Assembly (NCBI RefSeq): GCF_014192055.1
Contig: NZ_JACHXM010000021.1
Location: 1-64,000, forward strand
Direction: 5' to 3'
Length of the DNA stretch: 64,000 nucleotides
Source of the DNA: Halomonas organivorans
GTDB taxonomy: Bacteria > Pseudomonadota > Gammaproteobacteria > Pseudomonadales > Halomonadaceae
The notes under the pieces were generated by a model, which was given only the letters and a program-made list of their open reading frames with translations, made no database searches and was not told the origin of the DNA. The position numbers were made by a program, and so were the translations under genes. Below are positions 27,926-38,983 of the stretch, one piece after another. Numbering within the stretch: position 1 is the stretch's first letter; every line of letters begins with the position of its first letter.

Positions 27926-28018
27926 ATGCCCGTGTTTTTCGTTTTCTGCTCACGGCGGAGCTACCGCCGTGATGCGTGTCTGGCGTCCGTCTGCCGCTCT
28001 TCGGTCGTGACGCCATGA
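27926..28018 (+). CDS. 30-codon leader ORF between the riboswitch and the chelatase gene
   Basis: ATG 27926 follows AGAGGATCAAC, the best ribosome site in this leader. The 30-residue product starts MPVFFVFCSRRSYRRD and is Arg/Ser/Cys-rich with a hydrophobic start. Its TGA (28016-28018) overlaps the ATG of the chelatase gene as ATGA, and that gene has no good ribosome site of its own. A CACGGCGG/CCGCCGTG hairpin (27951-27971) lies inside it. It may act as a translational coupler relaying riboswitch control; whether the peptide matters is unknown. Confidence 0.5.
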   Translation: MPVFFVFCSRRSYRRDACLASVCRSSVVTP

Positions 28019-29829
28019 CCGCCGTGCCCGACTTCCCCTTCGTCGCCGTCGTCGGCCAGCCGGCGCTCAAGACCGCGCTGTTGCTCAGCGTCATCGATCC
28101 GCGCATTGGCGGCGTGCTGATCAGCGGCCCCAAGGGCAGTGCCAAGTCGACCCTGGCCCGGGCGTTGGCGGCAATCCTGCCGCGCGATACCGGGGGCCGG
28201 CCCACGTCGCTTGTGACCCTGCCGCTGGGCGCCAGCGAGGAGCGCCTGACCGGCAGCCTGGACCTGCAGCGGGTGCTCGCCGACGGCGAGGCGCGCTTCC
28301 AGGATGGCCTGCTGGCCCGCGCCCACGGCGGCTTGCTGTACGTCGACGAGGTCAACCTGCTGCCGGATGCGCTGGTCGACCTGCTGCTCGACGTGGCGGC
28401 CAGCGGCGTCAACCGCGTCGAGCGCGATGGCCTGAGCCACGCCCACCCCGCGCGTTTCAGTCTGATCGGCACCATGAACCCCGACGAGGGCGAGCTGCGC
28501 CCGCAGCTGCTCGACCGCTTCGGCCTGTGCGTCGAACAGGCGGCGAGCCCCGGCGTGGCCGAGCGCGTAGCGATCCTGCGCCAGCGCGAGGCCTTCGACT
28601 GCGATCCGCGCGACTTCGTCGATGCCCACGAGGCCGAGCAGGCAGCGCTGACCCGGCGCCTGGCCGATGCCCGTGAGCGGCTTTCCGCGATCGTCGCCGA
28701 CGACTGGGTCTACGAGCGCATCGCCGCGCGCAGCGAGGCCGCCGGCGTCGAAGGGATGCGCGCCGACGTCACCTGGCACCGCGCCGCCCGGGCCCATGCG
28801 GCCTGGCGCGGTGCGTCGCGCGTCGAGTGTGAGGACCTGGACGTCGTCGAGCCCTGGGTGCTGGCCCACCGCCGCACCGTCGCCCCCGGGGCCGAAGACC
28901 GGAATCCGCCCGATGACGGTTCCAGCGGTTCTGGCTCTGTTTCCGAAGGACAGGGCTCCGAAGGGCGTGGCTCCGAAGGGCGTGGCTCCGAAGGGCAGGG
29001 CCTCGGGCGACAGGGGCCGGACGCCAGTAACGCTCGAGACCCCGAGCCCCAGGGCCAGTGGGGCGCCATGCCCCCGGTGGCGCAGCCGAGCGTCATGACG
29101 CCGATGCCGTCGCTGCCCGAAATGACGCCCGCACCGAAGACCGATGGGACGCCGTCTTCGCTCGCATCCTCCAGCCACCGCCCCGGCCGCCAGGAGGGCC
29201 GTCGCCGTAATCGTCGACAGAGTGAGCCCGCCGATCCTGAGCCGCGTCCGGACTGGTTCGCGACCCTGGTCGAACATCGCGGCAGGCGCCCCTGGCGTCG
29301 CCTGTGCTATCGCCGCCCGCGCAGCGGCCAGCCGATGCTGCACCTGGTGCTGCTGGACACCTCCGCCTCGACCCTCGGCCGGCGCCTGCTGGGCCGGGCC
29401 AAGGGCGCGGTCGACGCGCTGGCGCGCCGAGCCTACGCCACCCGGGAGCAGATTGCGGTGCTGGGCTTCGGCAACGACGGCATCAAGACCCTCCAGCCCC
29501 GACGCCGCGCGCCCAAGGACCTGCTCGAGCGGCTCGACGCCGTGCCCGGCGGCGGCGGCACGCCGCTGCGCGAAGCCGTGCGCCACGCCGCCCAACTGGT
29601 CCGCCGCTGGCGTCGCCAGGACGCCGGCCTGCACGTGCGCACCTACCTGATCACCGACGGCCGCACCCGCCAGCCGCTCGGCGGCCTGCCGCCGCTCGGC
29701 GACTGCGTGGTCGTCGACACCGAGTCCGCCGCCGTGAAGCGTGGTCGCGGCCGCGACATCGCCCGCGCACTGGGCGCCGATTACCGGCCGCTGGCCGGCC
29801 TGGAGGCTGGGGGTTGGGCATCGACATGA
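28015..29829 (+). CDS. ChlI-ChlD fusion, putative cobaltochelatase ATPase/MIDAS subunit
   Basis: 604-aa fusion. Residues 1-330 are an AAA+ ChlI/BchI domain (Walker A SGPKGSAKST, Walker B LLYVDEVNLL, sensor GTMNPDEGELRPQ). A low-complexity linker (about 330-425) holds four pentapeptide repeats. Residues 430-604 are a ChlD-type von Willebrand domain with the MIDAS motif DTSAS and a later TDGRT. No magnesium-chelatase partner for chlorophyll exists here; with cobN three genes on, it should power cobalt insertion into hydrogenobyrinate diamide in place of the CobS/CobT pair. Start at 28015 is set by the ATGA overlap with the leader ORF; GTG 27976 is an alternative. Confidence 0.88.
   Translation: MTAVPDFPFVAVVGQPALKTALLLSVIDPRIGGVLISGPKGSAKSTLARALAAILPRDTGGRPTSLVTLPLGASEERLTGSLDLQRVLADGEARFQDGLLARAHGGLLYVDEVNLLPDALVDLLLDVAASGVNRVERDGLSHAHPARFSLIGTMNPDEGELRPQLLDRFGLCVEQAASPGVAERVAILRQREAFDCDPRDFVDAHEAEQAALTRRLADARERLSAIVADDWVYERIAARSEAAGVEGMRADVTWHRAARAHAAWRGASRVECEDLDVVEPWVLAHRRTVAPGAEDRNPPDDGSSGSGSVSEGQGSEGRGSEGRGSEGQGLGRQGPDASNARDPEPQGQWGAMPPVAQPSVMTPMPSLPEMTPAPKTDGTPSSLASSSHRPGRQEGRRRNRRQSEPADPEPRPDWFATLVEHRGRRPWRRLCYRRPRSGQPMLHLVLLDTSASTLGRRLLGRAKGAVDALARRAYATREQIAVLGFGNDGIKTLQPRRRAPKDLLERLDAVPGGGGTPLREAVRHAAQLVRRWRRQDAGLHVRTYLITDGRTRQPLGGLPPLGDCVVVDTESAAVKRGRGRDIARALGADYRPLAGLEAGGWAST
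28945..29004 (+). repeat. 15-bp tandem repeat (x4) in the ChlI-ChlD linker
   Basis: Four in-frame units at 28945, 28960, 28975 and 28990; units two and three (GAAGGGCGTGGCTCC) are identical. They encode EGQGS, EGRGS, EGRGS and EGQGL in the flexible linker, so copy-number changes would alter only linker length. Confidence 0.85.
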
Positions 29830-31243
29830 ACGTCAAGGAAGCGAACGCGATGCGCGAACACGACGCCGTCAGCTGCCCGGCGGTGTTCGTCGCCGCACCG
29901 GCCTCGGGCCAGGGCAAGACCACCGTGACCTCGGCGCTGGCGCGGATGCTGCGCCGCCAGGGCAGGGTGGTGCGGGTGTTCAAGACCGGGCCGGACTACC
30001 TCGACCCGCGGGTGCTGGCCCAGGCCTCCGGGCAGCCGGTGGACCAGCTCGACCTGTGGATGGCCGGCGAGGCCTATTGCCGCCAGCGGCTGTTCGAGGC
30101 CGCCCGGGAGGCTGACCTGATCCTGGTCGAGGGCGCCATGGGCCTGTTCGACGGCGAGCCCTCCAGCGCCGATCTGGCCGCGCTGTTCGGACTGCCGATG
30201 GTGATCGTGATGGACGTCAAGGGCATGGCCCAGACCGCGGCGGCGCTGGTGGCCGGCCTGGCCGGCTTTCGCGACGACGTGCGCATCGCCGGACTGATCG
30301 CCAACGCCTGCGGCTCGGCTCGCCATCGCGAGCTGATCGAGGCGGCGCTACCGGCGACCGTACCGCTGCTGGCGGCGGTGCCCCGCGATCCGGCCCTGGC
30401 GCTGCCCGAGCGCCACCTGGGGCTGGTCCAGGCCGAGGAGATCCGCGACGACCTGGAGGCGCGCTTCGACGCCGGCGCCGAGGCGCTCGCCGCCGAGGGC
30501 CTGGCGGAAGCCCTGCTGGCGCTGCCGCCGGTGGCCTTCACCCCCGCGCTTACCGAAGCCTCCGCGCCGCCGGCCTGGCTGGCCGGCCGCACCATCGCCG
30601 TGGCGCGGGACGCCGCCTTCAGCTTCATTTATCAGGCCAACCTGGACCTGCTCGAGCGCATGGGCGCGGCGCTGCGATTCTTCTCCCCGCTGGCCGATCA
30701 GGCCCTTCCGGCCTGCGACGCCCTGTGGCTGCCGGGCGGCTACCCGGAGCTGCACGCCGCCGGCCTCGCCGCCAACGCGGCGCTGCGCGACGACCTCCAG
30801 CGGGCCTTCGAGGACGATCTGCCGATCCTCGCCGAGTGTGGCGGGCTGCTCTACTGCCTGGAGACCCTGACCGATCAGGACGGCGAGACCCACGCCATGC
30901 TGGGCCTGCTGCCCGGCGCCGGCGCCATGCGCGGGCGCCGCGGCTGCCAGGGCATGCAGACCGCCGAGCTGCCCGAGGGCCCGGTGCGCGGCCATGCCCA
31001 TCACCGCTCCCAGGCCAGCGACACGCCAGCGCCCATTGCCTTTGGTCGCCGCCAGCGTCATCCCGCGCCCGGCGAGGCGATCTATCGCGAACGAGGCCTG
31101 ACCGCGTCCTATCTGCACCTGTTCTTCCCCGACAACCCCGCCGCCGTGGCCCGCCTGTTCGGCGCGGCCGCGGTCGAGGCCGACGTCTCTCGATTCGACC
31201 AGACGCTCGATCAGACTCCCGATCAAACCAAGGAATGCCACGC

Positions 31244-31247
<4 letters not shown>
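29826..31247 (+). CDS. cobB: hydrogenobyrinic acid a,c-diamide synthase (CobB)
   Basis: 473-aa glutamine amidotransferase of the CobB/CbiA family. An N-terminal ATP-binding domain begins FVAAPASGQGKTTVTSALAR. The C-terminal class I-like glutaminase domain has the nucleophile Cys in LAECGGLLYCLE and the triad histidine in YLHLFF. It amidates the a and c carboxylates, producing the substrate of the cobaltochelatase encoded on either side. ATG 29826 overlaps the preceding stop (ATGA); a second in-frame ATG at 29850 has AAGGAA upstream and may be the real start. Confidence 0.94.
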
Positions 31248-32343
<1,096 letters not shown>

Positions 32344-32344
<1 letters not shown>

Positions 32345-35300
32345 TGCACCTGTTCGCCGCCAAGCCCGGAGGCTTCGTCGACGACGAGGGCATCGTCGAC
32401 CTGCAGCAGACGCCCGCCGAGGTCGTGATCCTGTCGGCCGCCGACAGCAGCCTGTCGGCGCTGGCCCAGGCGTCCGAGCGGCTGGGCGACGCCTATTCCT
32501 CGGTGCGCCTCGCCAACTGGATGAACCTGGTCAAGCCGGCCGCCTTTGATCTCTACGAGGACCGGGTGCTGGACCACGCGCGGCTGGTGATCGTCTCGCT
32601 GCTTGGCGGCAGCGCCTACTGGCAGTACGGCTTCGAACGCCTGCGGGCCTGGGCGGCGGCGGACCCGACGCGGCAGCTGATCCTGGTGCCGGGCTGCGAC
32701 GCCCCGGACGACGCCCTGCTTGAGGCTTCCAGCGTGCCGGTCGAGTCGGCCCATCGGGTATGGCGCTACCTGCGCGAGGGCGGCGCCGACAACGCCGAGC
32801 AGCTGCTGCGCTTCGTCGGCGCGGAACATCTGGCCCTGGAACAGAGCGCGGCGGCGCCGCTCGACTGGCGCGAGCCGCGGGCGATTCCTCCCGCACTGGT
32901 CTATCTCCCTAAGGCGCCCGACACGGCGCACTCTCAGGCGCCCGAATCCGCGCCGAGGAGCGGGCAGGAGGCGACCCTGGCGGACTGGGAGGCCCGGCGC
33001 GATCCCGCGCGCCCCGTCTGCCTGCTGCTGTTCTACCGCAGCCATCTGCAGGGGGCGAATACCGCGGTGCTGGACGGCCTGATCGCGGCGCTCGAGGCCG
33101 AGGGCCTGGCGCCGCTGGCGGTGGCGGTGGCCTCGCTGAAGGAAGACGCCTGCGTCGCCTTCGTCGATCACCTGATCGAGCGCACCGGCGCCGGCCTGGT
33201 GGTCAACACCACCGGCTTCTCGGTCAACCGCGAGCCCGACGAGGGCGAGGTCACCGGCGGCGCGTTCTGCGACGACGGGGCTGACGAAGCGAGCGACCTG
33301 TTCGCCGGCCGTCCGGTGGTGCTGCAGGCGATACTGGCCAGCAGCCCCGAGGACGACTGGCGCGACAAGGCCGCCGGCCTGCACAGTCGCGACGTGGCCA
33401 TGCAGGTGGTGCTGCCGGAGATGGACGGGCGCGTCATCACCCGGGCGGTGGGCTTCAAGGCCGAGGCCCACTACAGCGAGCGCTGCCAGCTGTCGGTGAC
33501 TCGCCATGCGCTGCATCCCGAGCGCGCCGCCTTCGTCGCCGAACTGGCCCGGCGCTATGCGCGGCTGCGCCACACCGCCAACGCCGACAAGCGCCTGGCG
33601 CTGGTGCTGGCCAACTATCCGACCCGGGACGGCCGCATCGGCAACGGCGTCGGCCTCGACACCCCGACCTCCACCGTCCAGCTGCTGCGCGCGCTGGAGG
33701 AGGCCGGCTATCCGCTGGCGGACCTGCCCGAGGACGGCGACGCGCTGATCCGCCGCCTGCAGGGCAGCGTGACCAACGATCCGCAGTCGCTTGCCTGGCG
33801 CGGTAGCTGGCAGAGCCTCGGCGTCGACGACTACCTGGCCTGGTTCCGCACCTTGCCGGAGGCGCTGCAGGAGGCGGTCTGGCGGCGCTGGGGCGCCCCC
33901 GAGGACGATCCCAAGCACCGCCAGGGCCGACTGCTGATCGCCGGCCTCCGCCTCGGCGAGACCTTCGTCGGCATCCAGCCGGCGCGGGACATTGGCGAGG
34001 GCCCTGATGCCGATCCGGCCAGGAGCTACCACGACACCGCGCTGGTGCCGCCCCACAGCTATCTGGCCTTCTATCTCTGGCTGCGCGAGCACTACCGGGT
34101 GGACGCGGTGATCCATGTCGGCAAGCACGGCAACCTGGAATGGCTGCCCGGCAAGAGCACGGCGCTCTCCGCCGAGTGCTGGCCGGACGTGGCCCTGGGG
34201 CCGCTGCCGCACTTCTATCCGTTCATCGTCAACGACCCGGGCGAGGGCGCCCAGGCCAAGCGCCGCAGCCAGGCGGTGATCATCGACCACCTGATGCCGC
34301 CGCTGGCCCGGGCCGAGCTCTACGGCGACCTGGCCGAGCTCGAGTCGCTGACCGACGAGTACTACCAGGCGCTGGGCATGGACCCGCGCCGCGAGGCCCT
34401 GCTGCGCGAGCGCATCCTCGAGCACCTGAAGCGCACCGGCATCGACGCCGAGCTCGGCCAATCGGCGGCCAACGCCGATGACGCCTGCCAGGGCGACGAC
34501 GAGCGCCTGCTCAACGAGCTCGACACCTTCCTCTGCGACATCAAGGAAGCCCAGATCCGCCACGGCCTGCACGTGCTCGGCACCCTGCCGCCGGCGGACA
34601 AGCGGGCCGCGACCCTGGTCGCCATCCTGCGGCTGCCGCGAGGCGACAAGCCGACGCAGCAGGGCCTGCTGCACGCCCTGGCCGACGACCTGGGCCTGCG
34701 CGAGCCGGACGTCAGTGGCGAGGAGGGCGCGCGCTTCGATCCGCTGGCCGCCGGCGCCGAGCCCTGGCAGGGGCCGCGGCCGACGGTCTTGAGTGAATTG
34801 GACGAGCTGAGCAACGTGCCCTGGCGCAGCGCCGCCGATACCCGCGAGCGGCTCGAGCGGCTCGCCGAGCGGCTGGTCGAAGGCTACGTGCTGGAAGACG
34901 GCGATCTCGAGGCGCTGGCGTGCGACTGGCCGGCCACCGCGGCGCTGTGTCGCCATGCCCGCGACGGCCTCTGGGCCGCCATGCGCCACGGTGTCGAGCG
35001 CGAGATCGGCGCGCTGCTCGACGGGCTGGACGGCCTCGCCGTGCCGCCGGGACCGAGCGGGGCGCCGAGCCGAGGCAGGCTAGACGTGCTGCCCACCGGG
35101 CGCAACTTCTTCAGCGTCGACAACCGCGCCGTGCCGTCGCCCGCCGCCTGGTCGCTGGGCGAGGCCTCGGCCCAGGCGTTCGTCGAGCGCTACCTGCAGG
35201 ACCACGGCGATTACCCACGTCGGCTGGGACTGTCGATCTGGGGCACTGCCACCATGCGCACCGGTGGCGACGACATTGCCCAGGCCCTGGCGCTGATGGG

Positions 35301-36306
35301 CGTGCGGCCGATCTGGTCGCTGGGCTCGCAGCGGGTGGTCGACGTGGAGGTGATCCCCAGCATGCTGCTGGGCCGACCGCGGGTGGACGTCACCCTGCGG
35401 GTATCCGGCTTCTTCCGCGACGCCTTCCCCCACGTCATCCGGCTGTTCGACGCCGCGGTGCGGGCGGTGGCCGACTATCACGAGCCGGGCGACGGCAACA
35501 CCATCCGCGCCGCGGTCGAGGCGCGTCGCGGCGAGCTGGAGGCCGCCGGGCTCTCGCCCGAGGCGGCCGAAAAGGAGGCGGGCTTCCGCGTGTTCGGCAG
35601 CCGGCCCGGCGAGTACGGCACCGGCCTGGATCGGCTGGTCGACAGTCGCGCCTGGGACGATGCCGACGAGCTGGCTGAGGCCTACCTCGCGGCCGGCGCC
35701 TACGCCTACGGCCAGTTCCCCGAGTCCGGCGCCGCCGCGCGCCGTGCCTTCGAACACCGGCTCGAGGGGCTGCAGGCGGTGCTGCACAACCAGGACAACC
35801 GCGAGCACGACATCCTCGATTCCAGCACCTACTACGCCTTCCAGGGCGGCATGGCCAACGCCGGCCGTGCCCTGGGCGGCGAGGCGCCGACCGTCTACCA
35901 CGCCGACCATGCCAACCCGGCGCGGCCGCGCATCCGCACCCTGCAGGAAGAGATCACGCGGGTGGTGCGCTCCCGAGTGCTCAATCCCAAGTGGATCGAG
36001 GCCATGCGTGAGCACGGCTACAAGGGCGCCTTCGAGATGGCGGCCACCGTGGACTATCTGTTCGCCTATGACGCCACCACCGACCTGGTACCCGACCACC
36101 AGTACGCCCAGGTGAGCGATGCCCTGGTGTTCGACGACGCCAACCAGCGCTTCCTGCGCGAGCACAACGCCGCGGCGCTGGAGGAGATGGCCGAGCGGCT
36201 GCTCGAGGCCGTCCAGCGCGGCCTGTGGCAGGACCCCGGCGAGCGCGGCGAGGCCCTGCAGGACCTGCTGCTCGAGTTCGACGAGCGGCGGGAGGGGATG
36301 TCGTGA
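32344..36306 (+). CDS. cobN: cobaltochelatase subunit CobN
   Basis: 1320-aa large chelatase subunit, homologous to magnesium chelatase H. Conserved blocks include RLALVLANYPTRDGRIGNGVGLDTP, DAVIHVGKHGNLEWLPGKS, PHFYPFIVNDPGEGAQAKRR and VRVSGFFRDAFPHVI-like RVSGFFRDAFPHVIRLFD. It binds hydrogenobyrinic acid a,c-diamide and cobalt, with ATP hydrolysis supplied by the ChlI-ChlD fusion. Starts at ATG 32344, one base into the cobW stop. Ends overlapping cobG by 4 nt. Confidence 0.95.
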
Positions 36307-37544
36307 ATGACGAGCGCTTGAGCGCCTCGCCCCGCATGCGCGGCTGGTGCCCCGGCGCCTGGCGGCCCATGGCCACCGGCGATGGCCTGCTGGTGCGCGT
36401 GCGCCCGCCGCTGGGCCGGCTCACTCGGGCCCGGATGCTGGCGCTGTGCGAGGCCGCCGAGACCTGGGGCAGCGGGTTGATCGAGCTGACCCGCCGCGCC
36501 AACCTGCAGCTGCGCGGCGTGAGCGAGGCCGGCTGGCCCGAGCTGATGGCGTTTCTGGTCGAGCACGGTCTGGCGGCCCCGGACGCCGAGGGCGAGCGCC
36601 GCCCGGCGCTGATGCTGGCCCCGGACTGGCGCGAGGGCGATGCCACCGTCGAGGCGGCGCGCCGGCTGGAACGCCGCCTGGCCGACTGGCCGGCGCTGCC
36701 GGACAAGTGGGGCCTGGCGCTGGACGCCGGCCCGGTGCCGGTGCTCGCCGATGTTCCCGCCGACCTGCGTCTGGAGCGCTCGCGCGAGGGCGGCCTGATG
36801 GTGCGGGCCGACGGGCGCGATCTTGGCACGCCGGTCGCCGACGCCGAGGCCGCGGTCGCGCTGATGACGCGGCTGGCGCACTGGTTCGTCGACCAGGGTG
36901 GCCTCTTGGCCGGGCGCATGCGTCGCTTCGAGATGCCGCTGCCGGAATGGGCGGAGGCCGATACCGAGCCAGCTGCCGCGCCGGAAACGTCCGACCACGC
37001 CGCGGGCCTGACGCCGGGGCCGCATCCGCATGGCCGGGTGGTCGGGTTGCCCTTCGGCCGGGCGCCGGCCTCGGCGCTTCGCTCTTTATTCTCCGCCGAG
37101 GGCATCACCGGCGTTCGCGTCACGCCCTGGCGGTGTCTGCTGCTGGAAGGCGAGGGGGCGAATCCGAATACGAAAGACAGCGCACCGGACGACGGCCTGA
37201 TCCATGACGCCCGCGACCCGCGCCTGGCCATGGACGCCTGCCCCGGCGCGCCGTTCTGTGCCCAGGCCAGCGTGGCGACCCTGGGGCTGGCAACGTCGCT
37301 GGCGAATGCGCTTGCCGAGCGGTCGAGAGAGCCTTCCGGCACGCCGGCGACCGGCCGCCTGCATGTATCCGGCTGCGCCAAGGGCTGCGCCCGCAGCGGC
37401 CCGGCCGAAGTCTGCCTGACCGGGCGCGACGGCCGCCATGACCTGATCCTGAACGGATGCGCCGACGACGCGCCGGTCGCGACCGGCCTCGGCGAAGCCG
37501 ACGCTATCGAATACTTGGAGACACGTGATGCCTTACGTCTATGA
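36303..37544 (+). CDS. cobG: precorrin-3B synthase (CobG)
   Basis: 413-aa sulfite/nitrite reductase-like protein. Two Fe4S4/sirohaem-type cysteine blocks are visible: MDACPGAPFCAQA and SGCAKGCARSGPAE. Two ferredoxin-like half-repeats (for example ELTRRANLQLRGV) are also present. CobG uses oxygen for the hydroxylation that prepares ring contraction, so this operon follows the aerobic route. GTG start at 36303 overlaps the cobN stop; the 3' end overlaps cobH by 17 nt. About 30 residues around 215-245 are low complexity. Confidence 0.92.
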   Translation: MNDERLSASPRMRGWCPGAWRPMATGDGLLVRVRPPLGRLTRARMLALCEAAETWGSGLIELTRRANLQLRGVSEAGWPELMAFLVEHGLAAPDAEGERRPALMLAPDWREGDATVEAARRLERRLADWPALPDKWGLALDAGPVPVLADVPADLRLERSREGGLMVRADGRDLGTPVADAEAAVALMTRLAHWFVDQGGLLAGRMRRFEMPLPEWAEADTEPAAAPETSDHAAGLTPGPHPHGRVVGLPFGRAPASALRSLFSAEGITGVRVTPWRCLLLEGEGANPNTKDSAPDDGLIHDARDPRLAMDACPGAPFCAQASVATLGLATSLANALAERSREPSGTPATGRLHVSGCAKGCARSGPAEVCLTGRDGRHDLILNGCADDAPVATGLGEADAIEYLETRDALRL

Positions 37545-38157
37545 AACCGACGGACCGGCGATCTACCGGGAGTCCTTCGCCATCATACGGCGCGAGGCCG
37601 AGCTTTCACGCTTCTCGCCCGAGGAGGAGCAGGTGGCCGTGCGCATGATCCACGCCGCCGGCCTGGTGGCGCTGGCGCCGCATGTCCACTTCCGCGACGA
37701 CGTGGTGGCCTGCGCCCGGGCGGCGCTGGAGGCCGGGGCGCCGATCCTCTGCGACGCGCGCATGGTCGCCGAGGGCATCACCCGCCAGCGCCTGCCGGCG
37801 GACAACGCCGTGATCTGCACCCTGCACGACGAGCGGGTGCCGGGCCTGGCGCGCGAGATGGGCAACACCCGCTCGGCGGCGGCGCTGGAGCTGTGGCGGC
37901 CCCAACTGGAAGGCGCGGTGGTGGCGATCGGCAACGCCCCGACCGCGCTGTTCCACCTGCTCAACATGCTCGAGGACCCGGACTGCCCGCGCCCGGCGGC
38001 GATCGTCGGCTGCCCGGTGGGTTTCGTCGGCGCGGCGGAATCCAAGCAGGCGCTGTGGGAGAGCGGTGCGGCGCCCTGCGCCATCGTCGAGGGCCGGCTC
38101 GGCGGCAGCGCGGTGACGGTTGCCGCCATCAACGCCATGGCGGATCGCCGCGAATGA
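37528..38157 (+). CDS. cobH: precorrin-8X methylmutase (CobH)
   Basis: 209-aa CobH/CbiC. The catalytic histidine is His42 in RMIHAAGLVALAPHVHF; GNAPTALFHLLNML and VGCPVGFVGAAESKQAL are the other family blocks. It moves a methyl group from C-11 to C-12, giving hydrogenobyrinic acid. Start at ATG 37528 with GGAG 9 nt upstream, inside the end of cobG. Overlaps cobI by 4 nt. Confidence 0.95.
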   Translation: MPYVYETDGPAIYRESFAIIRREAELSRFSPEEEQVAVRMIHAAGLVALAPHVHFRDDVVACARAALEAGAPILCDARMVAEGITRQRLPADNAVICTLHDERVPGLAREMGNTRSAAALELWRPQLEGAVVAIGNAPTALFHLLNMLEDPDCPRPAAIVGCPVGFVGAAESKQALWESGAAPCAIVEGRLGGSAVTVAAINAMADRRE

Positions 38158-38894
38158 CGACGCTCGATATCCGATCCGGCACGATCTTCGGCGTCGGCCT
38201 CGGCCCCGGCAGCCAGGACCTGATGAGCGTGCGCGCCGACCGGCTGATCCGCGGCGCCAGCCACGTCGCCTACTTCCGCAAGAAGGGCCGCACCGGCCAC
38301 GCCCGCACCATCGTCGAGGGCATGCTGGCGCCCGGCGCCGTGGAGCTGGCGATGGAGTATCCGGTCACTACCGAGATTCCCGTCGACGATCCGCGCTACA
38401 ACGAATGGCTGTCGGCCTTCTACGAGCGCCAGGTGGCCCAGCTCGCCGAGGTCGCCGGGGCGGGCCACGACGTGGCGGTGCTGTGTGAGGGCGATCCCTT
38501 CTTCTATGGCTCATTCATGCACCTTTATACCCGCTTGCAGGGGAGAGTGGCCGTGGAGGTGGTGCCGGGCATCACCGGCATGTCCGCCGCCTGGACGGCC
38601 ACGGGCCGGCCCATCACCTGGGGCGACGACGTGCTGACCGTGCTGACCGCGACCCAGCCGGAGGACCGGCTGGCCGAGCGCATCGCGCGCACCGACGCCC
38701 TGGTGGTGATGAAGATCGGCCGACACCTCGACAAGCTGCGCCGCGCGCTGGAAAGCGCCGGCCGCGAAGACGAGGCCTGGCTGATCGAGTACGCCTCCAT
38801 GGGCCGGCAGCGGGTGGTGCCGCTGCGCGATGCCGGCGAGCGCGTGCCCTATTTCTCGATCCTGGTGATTCACGGCAACGGGAGGCGGCCATGA
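38154..38894 (+). CDS. cobI: precorrin-2 C20-methyltransferase (CobI)
   Basis: 246-aa SAM-dependent methyltransferase of the tetrapyrrole methylase fold. Motifs are GVGLGPGSQDLMSVRA near the N terminus, VLCEGDPFFYGSFMHLY in the middle and VVPGITGMSAAW. It methylates precorrin-2 at C-20. Stop overlaps a 30-codon micro-ORF (ATGA) that separates it from cobJ. Confidence 0.95.
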   Translation: MTTLDIRSGTIFGVGLGPGSQDLMSVRADRLIRGASHVAYFRKKGRTGHARTIVEGMLAPGAVELAMEYPVTTEIPVDDPRYNEWLSAFYERQVAQLAEVAGAGHDVAVLCEGDPFFYGSFMHLYTRLQGRVAVEVVPGITGMSAAWTATGRPITWGDDVLTVLTATQPEDRLAERIARTDALVVMKIGRHLDKLRRALESAGREDEAWLIEYASMGRQRVVPLRDAGERVPYFSILVIHGNGRRP

Positions 38895-38983
38895 GCGGAG
38901 AAAACGTCGAATCACGGCCTGGCGAGCTAGCGACAGACAAGGCGGCATCGTCTGAGAAAGCGCAGTTTAGAGGGGCTAAATGA
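38891..38983 (+). CDS. 30-codon micro-ORF bridging cobI and cobJ
   Basis: ATG 38891 overlaps the cobI stop and the TGA at 38981-38983 overlaps the cobJ start, so both junctions are ATGA. GGAGGCGGCC precedes it. The product begins MSGENVESRPGELATDK, is hydrophilic and ends QFRGAK. It uses codons uncommon around it (TCA, CTA, AGA). No homology recognised; it most likely keeps ribosomes moving between cobI and cobJ, but could be a decayed remnant. Confidence 0.4.
   Translation: MSGENVESRPGELATDKAASSEKAQFRGAK

Noticed and set aside
27951..27971. CACGGCGG/CCGCCGTG hairpin as a transcription terminator after the riboswitch
   Set aside because: No U tract follows on either strand, and it lies within the leader ORF; a role in translation is more plausible.
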